The notes under the pieces: generated by a model
What the model was told of the DNA's origin: nothing
The model's input: only the letters and a program-made list of their open reading frames with translations
The model's database searches: none
Made by a program: the position numbers and the translations under genes
In this document: in pieces, positions 45,626 to 52,484 of the stretch
Position numbering within the stretch: the first letter of the stretch is position 1
Layout: every line of letters starts with the position of its first letter
Source of the DNA: a virus
Virus record (IMG/VR): IMGVR_UViG_3300021084_000006
Coordinates: 1 to 64,000 of that record
Length of the DNA stretch: 64,000 nucleotides
Reading direction: 5' to 3' (one strand)

Positions 45626-48600
45626 ATGAGCATATTTATACAAGAGGTATTAGGCCTTTTAACAAGAAAAGAAATCAAGAAAGAAATTAATCCTAAAACA
45701 GATTGGTTACAACTTGGTCACAAAAAACAAAGTAAATTAACTGGTACATCCTTTACACCAAAAATGGAACCTTATGCTATTAAAGCACAAGATTTTATTT
45801 GTACGGTGACTAAAGGGTTAACTAGAACTATACAAGGATCAGGAAAAATAGGTTTTGTTCCTGTATATACTGAAACAGATGGAGTATGTAGTCTAAAAGC
45901 ATTAAAAGATAGTATCATAACTCAAGATCTTGCCAATCAAACAATTTCTGTAAATGGAAATCTTCTTGTTAAAGGTGATACATCATTAAATGGAAATGTC
46001 AGATTAGGAACTGGTGGTATAGGTTTTAAAACATCTTTTGAATCAGTAGTTGTAGATGTTAATGGTCAACAGGGTCAACCAAATCAAGTTCTTATTGCTC
46101 AACCAGATGGTACCGTAATATGGAAAGACCAAGCCGGTGGTGGTACTTGTGTATGGCAAGTTGGTGGTGATAATGGTTTTGTTGTAGATTGTAGTGATGT
46201 AGTTTTATTTATAGGTGGTGATAAGCTTACTGCATTTCCAAATGCTGCTAATAAAAGTGTTACATTCAATCATGATAAAACGGTTGTTAATGTAGTTTCT
46301 CAAAATGTTGATCCAGGTTTTGGGGATTCTTTTGATGCTGTCTTTGAAGTAAGAGTAGATGATTATGGTCATGTAGATGGAATTACTACAAGTAAAATTA
46401 CTTTACCTGAAGAAACTACTTATACTCTAAAAGGAGAAATATCAGGCACAGATGATTATGCTATATCCTTATCAGATTCAAATGGAGGAACAAGTGAGGT
46501 ACTCTTAAAAGCAGGAACTAATATTACTTTACAAGATGACGGTAATGCTACAGTAACAATAAAAGCAGCAGGTGGAGGTTCACCAGTAATGACATCTACA
46601 GTTACCGGAACAGGTAAACTATGGAGTGATGTTGTACAAGCACAACCAGCAGCAGCTGTATCAGATACAGATCAAAGAACATATGGAGTTCAATTTAATG
46701 ATGCATCACAACTTGTTGTTAATGTACCATGGGTTGAAGGATCAGGTTCTGTTGTAGTTGGTAACCCAGGTAATCCTACAATAGATTTAACTTCTATAAG
46801 TATAGATGGTACTGTTTATGGTATTGCATCAGGCGGTGGAGGATCAGTAACCAGTGTTGGTTTAGCTGCACCTTCAGCATTCACTGTAACTAATAGTCCT
46901 GTAACAAGCAATGGAACATTAACTCTTGCAGGTGCAGGAGCAACAACAGATTATATAGATGGGACAGGTGCTTTACAAGCTTTTCCTTCTATTCCAAGTG
47001 TACCAGCAAATATAGTTGAGACAGTAGATACACAAAATGGTACATACATTGATATGACACCAACAGGTGCTGTAGATGGAGATGTTGTTGTAACAGCAGA
47101 ATTATCAGCAGTAGACGGAGCAGATACTTCAGGTAGATTCTTAAGTAAAGATAACGTATGGTCAGCAATTCCTGGAGGTAATGCAGGAACTGTAACTAGT
47201 GTTGGCTTAAGTACAGATATTGCAGCATTCACAGTTGGAAGTTCTCCTGTAACAGATAATGGTGTAATAGAACTAAACCGTAATGGAGGAACTGCAGGTC
47301 AGTTTTTAAGACAAGATGGTAATTGGGCAGATATTCCTTCAGGAGGAACAGTAACTGCTCTTTCAACAGAAGTAACTCCAGTTGTAGCAGATTCAATTGA
47401 CTTTACTGTAGCTGATCCAACAACAACGCCTAAATTAACTATAGACTTTAAAGGAGTAGCTGGACAGTATATAAATGGAGAAGGTCAATTAGAAACATTC
47501 CCTACTATCCCACCGGCATCAGAAGATGTTAAGTTTAAAATTGATGCAGCAGATACTGTAGCAGGATATTGGACTGATAAAATAACAATAGGTTCAGGTT
47601 TATCAGGTTCAGTTAATACAGATCCAAGTGGTGAAAAAACATTAACAATAAGTGCTGTATCAGTTACTACAGTAAATAGTATTAAGGTAGGAAACACTAC
47701 TACTTCTGGAGCGTTTGAGTTTACAGGACCGGGTGTTACAATGGATACTAATCCAAATCCTCAACTAATTACTTTTGCAAGTGTATTATCATTAGGAGCA
47801 ACAACAGCAGGTGATGCATTAGATGTTGCAGTAACAAATGATAGTAGTAATACAGGAGATAGTACACTAGACTTTACTTGGGCAGGATCTGCATCTGAGT
47901 ATATAAACGGTCAAGGTAACTTAGTTACTTTCCCAGCAATAACAACAGGTACTGTTGAATCAATAAGCACATCATGGCCAAGCGGTGCAAATGTAGCAAT
48001 GACTTTAACAGAAGTAAATTTATCTGGACCAGATGTACAGCTAAATTGGAATGTTCAAGGTACTACAGCACAATACATAGATGGTACTTTTAAACTACAA
48101 ACATTCCCAACAATACCAGCAGAATATACTGGTTGGAGTTTAGTTGGAGATTTAGGAAGTGCACAACAAATAAAAACAGGTAATACTGCATTAATAGCAG
48201 GTGGTGTTGGTTTAACATCAACAGCAAGTGCAACAGATACATTAACTATTGATTTAGATGACACAGCAGTAACTCCAGGTGCATATAGTAATGCAGATGT
48301 AACTGTAGATCAGCAAGGTAGAATTATAAGTATCCAAGATGGAGCAAGCTCAGCAAGACCTTATAAATCATATGTTGCTAACTTCTCAATTGTTAATAAT
48401 GTTGTGGCTGTTAATATACTAGAAGATGAGCTTCAAGTACAAACTAATTGGTCTGATGACAGCCTTGGTAAAATATCTATATCATTCCGTCAAAATTTTG
48501 ACAAGAAAAGAGTTATGGTGTTCATTAATGGAATGAGTGGTGAAAAAGGAGGCGGTGGTCAAATATTCTTTGACGATGTAATTTCTGGAGTATCAGAGTT

Positions 48601-48694
48601 AACAGTGAATTGTGTACATCAAATAGTTAGCAGTGGTGCTATGACAAATGCAAATGTTGATTTTGGAAGTTTTGAATTTAGATTATATGACTAA
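45626..48694 (+). CDS. Long tail or head fibre protein with repeats
   Basis: This is a 1022-residue protein. The N-terminal region (LLTRKEIKKE, then DWLQLG, AIKAQDF and VYTETDGVCS) parallels that of the protein at 43290 and is probably a virion anchor. The shaft is built of loosely repeated beta units. Four copies of a YI(D/N)G...L...FP(T/S/A)I unit occur, together with GTVTSVGL and SPVT-NG turns, all typical of fibre shafts that trimerise. The C-terminal 120 residues (from about 905) differ in composition, lack the repeats and could be the receptor-binding tip. No chaperone or peptidase motif was identified. It is the last gene before the bidirectional terminator. Confidence 0.8.
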   Translation: MSIFIQEVLGLLTRKEIKKEINPKTDWLQLGHKKQSKLTGTSFTPKMEPYAIKAQDFICTVTKGLTRTIQGSGKIGFVPVYTETDGVCSLKALKDSIITQDLANQTISVNGNLLVKGDTSLNGNVRLGTGGIGFKTSFESVVVDVNGQQGQPNQVLIAQPDGTVIWKDQAGGGTCVWQVGGDNGFVVDCSDVVLFIGGDKLTAFPNAANKSVTFNHDKTVVNVVSQNVDPGFGDSFDAVFEVRVDDYGHVDGITTSKITLPEETTYTLKGEISGTDDYAISLSDSNGGTSEVLLKAGTNITLQDDGNATVTIKAAGGGSPVMTSTVTGTGKLWSDVVQAQPAAAVSDTDQRTYGVQFNDASQLVVNVPWVEGSGSVVVGNPGNPTIDLTSISIDGTVYGIASGGGGSVTSVGLAAPSAFTVTNSPVTSNGTLTLAGAGATTDYIDGTGALQAFPSIPSVPANIVETVDTQNGTYIDMTPTGAVDGDVVVTAELSAVDGADTSGRFLSKDNVWSAIPGGNAGTVTSVGLSTDIAAFTVGSSPVTDNGVIELNRNGGTAGQFLRQDGNWADIPSGGTVTALSTEVTPVVADSIDFTVADPTTTPKLTIDFKGVAGQYINGEGQLETFPTIPPASEDVKFKIDAADTVAGYWTDKITIGSGLSGSVNTDPSGEKTLTISAVSVTTVNSIKVGNTTTSGAFEFTGPGVTMDTNPNPQLITFASVLSLGATTAGDALDVAVTNDSSNTGDSTLDFTWAGSASEYINGQGNLVTFPAITTGTVESISTSWPSGANVAMTLTEVNLSGPDVQLNWNVQGTTAQYIDGTFKLQTFPTIPAEYTGWSLVGDLGSAQQIKTGNTALIAGGVGLTSTASATDTLTIDLDDTAVTPGAYSNADVTVDQQGRIISIQDGASSARPYKSYVANFSIVNNVVAVNILEDELQVQTNWSDDSLGKISISFRQNFDKKRVMVFINGMSGEKGGGGQIFFDDVISGVSELTVNCVHQIVSSGAMTNANVDFGSFEFRLYD
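46951..48117 (+). repeat. Four diverged copies of a fibre-shaft coding repeat
   Basis: Copies of a unit encoding YI(D/N)G-x(3)-L-x(2)-FP-x-I begin near 46951, 47467, 47898 and 48070, at uneven spacing within the fibre gene. They are diverged at the DNA level, so they look like old protein repeats rather than recent tandem duplication. Confidence 0.75.
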
Positions 48695-48733
48695 GAATTT
48701 ATGATGAAGTTTAATTTTACTAAATTCTGAGTG

Positions 48734-48770
48734 AAGAGGGTAAGCAGAAATGTTTACCCTCTTTCTTTTT
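48734..48770. terminator. Bidirectional Rho-independent terminator
   Basis: AGAGGGTAA pairs with TTACCCTCT across a 10-base loop and is followed rightwards by TTTCTTTTT. Leftwards the complement gives a weaker T tract. It separates the convergent genes ending at 48694 and 48769. Confidence 0.88.
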
Positions 48771-49158
48771 ATTTACCCCATTTGTTTCTATTAATCAGCA
48801 TAGATATTATTGAGTAGTTAGATAAATCAATCCATGAATCTTCTAGACTTTCATTTTTAGGATTACGGTTTGACTGTACAATATTCAGTATTCTTTGTAT
48901 TTTGTCATTACTACGAAACCATATACCAAGCAAACTCAGCCTACGGTTTTCTTTTAACTCTGTATCTTTACCAAGAGTAATGTTTTGAGGCCCGTAGTCT
49001 AATTGCTTCATACAAAACAATGTGTATTGTTCCTGCTGTATCTCTTTAAACTCTTTTGTTGTTTCAGGATACAACATCTCACAAGATGCTACAGGATCCA
49101 TAGTATCTTCTTGTGTGTCACTAAACGGGTGAGCAAATGGTTCTATTTTTTTATTCAT
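48769..49158 (-). CDS. DUF1599 / nucleotide-modification-associated domain 1 (Nmad1) protein
   Basis: I take ATG 49158, which overlaps the upstream stop by a few bases; an ATG 33 bases further upstream lies inside the neighbouring gene. The 129-residue protein has the family pattern: a helical start with QLDYGPQN, then LSLLGIWFRSNDKIQRI and ESLEDSWIDLSNYSII. The two acidic helices resemble the metal-binding core of all-alpha NTP pyrophosphatases. DUF1599 was linked to modified-nucleotide pathways in phages by comparative genomics (Nmad1), and its reaction is not established to my knowledge. It is the last gene of the minus-strand block, next to a terminator. Confidence 0.75.
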   Translation of the reverse strand: MNKKIEPFAHPFSDTQEDTMDPVASCEMLYPETTKEFKEIQQEQYTLFCMKQLDYGPQNITLGKDTELKENRRLSLLGIWFRSNDKIQRILNIVQSNRNPKNESLEDSWIDLSNYSIISMLINRNKWGK

Positions 49159-49390
49159 CTTTAGTATATTTATTTTTACTTTGTCTAACATTGGTTTTTT
49201 CTATTAAATGTAAATGATATGCAAGCTCAGAAGTATTTTTAAGTTTATTGTAATACTTGTCAATACGCTGATCAAGCTTCCGTGATTTTTGTAAACCAAA
49301 TACATTGGGCTTTGCCTTATATTCTAGTTCATCTAGTCTACCTTTTAAGTACTGTACTTCTAATAGTACGTGTAGTTCTTGTTCTGTCAT
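49151..49390 (-). CDS. Small helical hypothetical protein
   Basis: The 79 residues are predicted mostly helical, charged and coiled-coil-like (ELHVLLEVQYLKGRLDELEYK, then KLDQRIDKYYNKLKN). There is no signal peptide or membrane helix. It overlaps the genes on both sides by a few bases (ATGA-type at 49390 with a 36-residue membrane peptide, and at 49151 with the Nmad1 gene), so translation is probably coupled. The family is not recognised. Confidence 0.6.
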   Translation of the reverse strand: MTEQELHVLLEVQYLKGRLDELEYKAKPNVFGLQKSRKLDQRIDKYYNKLKNTSELAYHLHLIEKTNVRQSKNKYTKDE

Positions 49391-49497
49391 GATCCTTCTG
49401 CAATTATAATGTAAATGTTATTCCAAATCAAAAAAGAAATTATAAATATTACAACCCAAGCTGCAAGACCTATCCAATTAGTATTATGCTTTTTCAT
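49387..49497 (-). CDS. Single-TM peptide, 36 residues
   Basis: ATG 49497 to TGA 49387 encodes a basic N-terminus (KKHNTNW), one clear membrane helix of about 25 residues (from IGLAAWVV on) and a short AEGS tail. The stop overlaps the start of the next gene (ATGA), which supports real translation. It could be a small membrane regulator or toxin-like peptide. No family is recognised. Confidence 0.5.
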   Translation of the reverse strand: MKKHNTNWIGLAAWVVIFIISFLIWNNIYIIIAEGS

Positions 49498-49657
49498 AAT
49501 TTTTAAAATGTTTATCAACTATCTTCCAATAATTTTCTAGTTTAACTGAGTTCATTCCGGCAACAAAACACAATATCATATCTAAATGTTTTTTACCATC
49601 TGTATATCCCATTTTTTTATGTATTCTTGCTGCTTCATCTTTATGATCTTTTTTCAT
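49484..49657 (-). CDS. Small helical protein, 57 residues
   Basis: ATG 49657 to TAA 49484 encodes 57 residues with a very charged start (MKKDHKDEAARIHKKMGY) and two amphipathic helices, and no signal peptide. It overlaps the start of the 36-residue membrane peptide by 14 bases. It is the first gene after the terminator at about 49.69 kb, so it may begin a transcript. The family is not recognised. Confidence 0.5.
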   Translation of the reverse strand: MKKDHKDEAARIHKKMGYTDGKKHLDMILCFVAGMNSVKLENYWKIVDKHFKNYEKA

Positions 49658-49668
49658 ACATATATATA

Positions 49669-49712
49669 TAAAAATAGAAGGCCTAAGAGAAAATCTCTTA
49701 GTTGGTTGGCCT
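49669..49712 (-). terminator. Probable Rho-independent terminator
   Basis: An inner perfect stem CTAAGAGA / TCTCTTAG with a 3-base AAA loop is surrounded by a GGCC / GGCC outer pair. On the minus strand it is followed by CTTCTATTTTTATAT. It lies downstream of the DUF932 gene. Confidence 0.65.
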
Positions 49713-49719
49713 CCTATAA

Positions 49720-49791
49720 TTAATAGTCTTCACTTCTACTGCTAATGTAAAAGCAAAAACAAGCTAACAATACTGCTATTACAAAATGCAT
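49720..49791 (-). CDS. Possible 23-residue membrane peptide
   Basis: ATG 49791 opens a 23-residue frame overlapping the last bases of the DUF932 gene in another frame. It encodes a single hydrophobic helix (FVIAVLLACFCFYI) and a polar end. There is no independent support beyond the hydrophobic composition and position before a terminator. Confidence 0.25.
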   Translation of the reverse strand: MHFVIAVLLACFCFYISSRSEDY

Positions 49792-50633
49792 TCATCAATT
49801 ATAATGCTTTGCTTTTCTAGTTCTTCATCAATTTCAATTGTCTCTCCATTGATACCTACTAGCTCCCATTTTTCAGTATTAGTTGTTTGATTGTTTACAA
49901 CATCAGACATCATAAAATCATGAAAGTTCTGAGAATCTTGTAACCAATCCCTTGGTGTAGATAGTTTTAATGCATGTGTTACGTGATTGTAAAAACTCCA
50001 AGCATTGTTATTATCTGTTAAGTAATCATAAGAAGGTTTATTAATCTCTTTCTTAATTATAGACATCTGTGAAGAAGTTACAATCTCTTCATCTATAAAT
50101 AGTCTACCAACTAAAGCTGCTTGCTCTGTCTTACTTAACAATGTAGACTTTAATGCATCTCTATCTTTAAGAATGCGTGAATAATGAACTTCTCCATTCT
50201 TAATTTGATTGCTCAGCTGCATTTTAATATCATGACCTGCGGATCCTGTGTGTTTTCTTTTAAAGTTCATCATGTCTCCAGCTACCATACCATTGTTACA
50301 TACCATAACATATGCACCAATTGCACACTGAAATCTTGTACTCTTATCATAAGAGTTTGTCCAGGCAAACATCATCCCTAATTCTCTTTCTTTAGAGATA
50401 TCTTCATCAGTTGTCTGAGAAGGATAGATATGATATATGCCTTGTGCTACATTGGCATTCATGTTTGCTCTATATAATTCTTTACGAATAGTAAATCCAC
50501 TATTCTCCAATAAATTTTTTGTGTCATCTATCACTTGTTTATGTGATATGACTGTATAACTCTTACCATGTTTAGGTAAAGGTTGACTTTCTAAATAATT
50601 CTGTGTTGTTTCTACTGCTCTTTTATAACGCAT
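49779..50633 (-). CDS. DUF932 family protein
   Basis: This 284-residue protein has the family core near 105-130: RFQCAIGAYVMVCNNGMVAGD, then FKRKHTG. DUF932 proteins occur widely in phages and plasmids; their biochemical role is not settled. The second half is helical and ends in acidic residues (GETIEIDEELEK). A 50-base AT-rich gap separates its start from the radical SAM gene upstream and contains TATATTTAC-like sequence that may be a promoter. The terminator candidate at about 49.69 kb follows it. Confidence 0.75.
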   Translation of the reverse strand: MRYKRAVETTQNYLESQPLPKHGKSYTVISHKQVIDDTKNLLENSGFTIRKELYRANMNANVAQGIYHIYPSQTTDEDISKERELGMMFAWTNSYDKSTRFQCAIGAYVMVCNNGMVAGDMMNFKRKHTGSAGHDIKMQLSNQIKNGEVHYSRILKDRDALKSTLLSKTEQAALVGRLFIDEEIVTSSQMSIIKKEINKPSYDYLTDNNNAWSFYNHVTHALKLSTPRDWLQDSQNFHDFMMSDVVNNQTTNTEKWELVGINGETIEIDEELEKQSIIIDECIL

Positions 50634-50683
50634 AGTTTAAACTTTTAAAGTGTAAATATAACTATTTTATATGGGATAACCAA

Positions 50684-51517
50684 TTAAAATATATATCTGA
50701 TTGTTTTTATAGAAAAATACTTTGAATAAATTTCTTTAAATTCAGATAACAACCTTCCTTTATGTTCTAAAGGATATCTCATAACTCCTGATTGATTCTT
50801 AATTTCATAAGATCTTCTCATCAACTCTCTTGCTTCTGGTGTTGTTTTAATCATTTGCTTAACATGATTAGTTAAAGCAATAACTTCACATTTATTTTCA
50901 CCTGCTACATCTTTTACCATAGAAAAAAGATTATTATACTCTTCTTTCCAACCGGGGTAAAAAATTAAAGGGCTATAATTTAAATGTACTTCCCAGCCCA
51001 ATTTCTTAAGCCTATTAATATCAGCTATACGGCTTACTATCTTTTGCATCTTAGGTTCTAATATATTAGAATACTTCTGAGGCATAAGACTTACACGTAC
51101 CCGTGGTGGTTTATTAAAGTGATTTACATCTAACTTTAACAACCCTGGATACTTAGTGGCCATAGTACTATTAAGTTGTGGGTGATTATCAAACCTCTTA
51201 AGATAATCAATCAAAGGTTCAGGCATGTGTTTCTGCATCAGTACTAAATCTGAATTGCAGGCAACATCTACCATAGTATATATAGGGTCTTGTTGATCAG
51301 GGACTTTAGTAAATTCCTTTTCCCATTCAACAACAGACTCATAAATCTCATCAACGTTCTTGTTAACAAAAACTCTTTTACCATTATATCTAGACATATA
51401 ACAATATGTATCTACACAGCCTCCAAAACACCCATATATGATGTTTGGAGCTATGCAATTACTACTATTATTATTTGTTTTGGTAATTAAAGTTTTGGTT
51501 TTCTGAACTTTAATCAA
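50684..51517 (-). CDS. Spore-photoproduct-lyase-like radical SAM protein
   Basis: The start is TTG 51517, overlapping the MazG stop (TTGA); no ATG lies before the Cys cluster. The 277 residues follow the spore photoproduct lyase layout. A Cys cluster near the N-terminus is followed by VA-C87-NSDLVL, which aligns with the AACTSD block holding the H-donor Cys of B. subtilis SPL as I recall it. The rest includes STMATKYPGLL, VRVSLMPQ, EP, SRIADINRLKKLGWEVHLN and YPGWKEEY. The cluster is C30-x3-C34-x4-C39 instead of C-x3-C-x2-C, two residues longer. The family uses SAM and a 4Fe-4S cluster to repair a UV-induced thymine dimer. Here the substrate could be that lesion or a modified base. Confidence 0.75.
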   Translation of the reverse strand: MIKVQKTKTLITKTNNNSSNCIAPNIIYGCFGGCVDTYCYMSRYNGKRVFVNKNVDEIYESVVEWEKEFTKVPDQQDPIYTMVDVACNSDLVLMQKHMPEPLIDYLKRFDNHPQLNSTMATKYPGLLKLDVNHFNKPPRVRVSLMPQKYSNILEPKMQKIVSRIADINRLKKLGWEVHLNYSPLIFYPGWKEEYNNLFSMVKDVAGENKCEVIALTNHVKQMIKTTPEARELMRRSYEIKNQSGVMRYPLEHKGRLLSEFKEIYSKYFSIKTIRYIF

Positions 51518-51816
51518 CGGTCTTTAACAAATTGACCATTAACCATCCTACCTGTACGTTGTGAAATTACATTGTAAGCACTTTCTAAACATTTTTCTAA
51601 ACTAATGTTTTGCATCTTAGCTTGAATAATCAAGGTAACCATAATATCACCCATAGCATCAATGATCTCTTCACGGTCTTTAACATTAATGGCCGTGCAA
51701 AGCTCAGTTGTTTCTTCTAATGTTTTCAGTGCTTGGGCCATTGGTGTAGCTTTAGCAAGAATACCTTTTTCCATAGCCCAGTTTTCTACTGCGCATTCTA
51801 ATTCAAAATAATCCAT
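51514..51816 (-). CDS. mazG: MazG-like nucleotide pyrophosphohydrolase
   Basis: This 100-residue single-domain protein carries E34-E35-x2-E38 and, after an AI-N-KDR turn, E50-xx-D53 with D57 (AMGDIMVTL). That is the Mg-binding EExxE...ExxD signature of MazG/all-alpha NTP pyrophosphatases. It would hydrolyse an NTP, dNTP or ppGpp-like substrate; phage versions are often thought to adjust host nucleotide signalling. It lies between phoH and the radical SAM gene and overlaps the latter by 4 bases. Confidence 0.85.
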   Translation of the reverse strand: MDYFELECAVENWAMEKGILAKATPMAQALKTLEETTELCTAINVKDREEIIDAMGDIMVTLIIQAKMQNISLEKCLESAYNVISQRTGRMVNGQFVKDR

Positions 51817-51821
51817 ATTGT

Positions 51822-52484
51822 TTAATTGTTTTTTAATAATTCTAATACTTCAGTCAATGATTCATGACGGTGGTTATCTTCTAGTACAACTTTATATACA
51901 TGAAGAGAACTTGTAATCTTAGCAACTTCATTAATTGCAGAATAATTTTTGTCTTTTAAATCTATTTGTTGATTGTCTCCACAAAAGATCATCATTGAAT
52001 CTTTACCTAGTCTACTTAAAGCCATTGAAAACTGAGAGCGTGTTAAGTTCTGAAACTCATCTACAATAACAACAGAGTGATCAAATGTCCTTCCTCTAAA
52101 ATGAGATAAAGAAACCAATTCTATTTGTTCTTCAGATTCAAGCTTCTCTAAAAGCTCAGGTTTATTATAGACCTTACGCATATTAGATTTAATAGGTACC
52201 AACCAAGGTTCCATCTTTTCTTTTTCAGAGCCAGGTAAAAAACCATTATCTTCTGTTGCCACAGTAGGCCTAGTAATAATAATCTTATTGTATTGTCTCT
52301 TAAAAAATTGATCTAGTGCTATTTGGACAGCAAGTAGTGTTTTACCACTACCTGCGTTCCCATGTATAAAACTAAAAGGATGTTTAAGTATTTGTTCTTT
52401 TGCAACCTTTTGTTCTTCTGATAATGTAATACTAAATCTGATAGACCCTTTAGGTGGTCTCTTTGTTATATTTGTTTTTGCCAT
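51822..52484 (-). CDS. phoH: PhoH-like ATPase
   Basis: The 220-residue P-loop ATPase has Walker A G42-NAGSGKT49, Walker B V139-VIVDE143-FQNL, a TRP motif after strand 3 and a GDNQQIDL sensor block. These features match the PhoH family, which is common in marine phages. It belongs to the helicase-like P-loop group and may act on RNA or DNA. The start overlaps the DNA polymerase stop (TAATG). Confidence 0.9.
   Translation of the reverse strand: MAKTNITKRPPKGSIRFSITLSEEQKVAKEQILKHPFSFIHGNAGSGKTLLAVQIALDQFFKRQYNKIIITRPTVATEDNGFLPGSEKEKMEPWLVPIKSNMRKVYNKPELLEKLESEEQIELVSLSHFRGRTFDHSVVIVDEFQNLTRSQFSMALSRLGKDSMMIFCGDNQQIDLKDKNYSAINEVAKITSSLHVYKVVLEDNHRHESLTEVLELLKNN

Noticed and set aside
50634-50683. 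Clear promoter between DUF932 and the radical SAM gene
   Set aside because: The gap is AT-rich with a TATATTTAC-like box but does not match the TTTGTATATTA motif; too weak to list separately.
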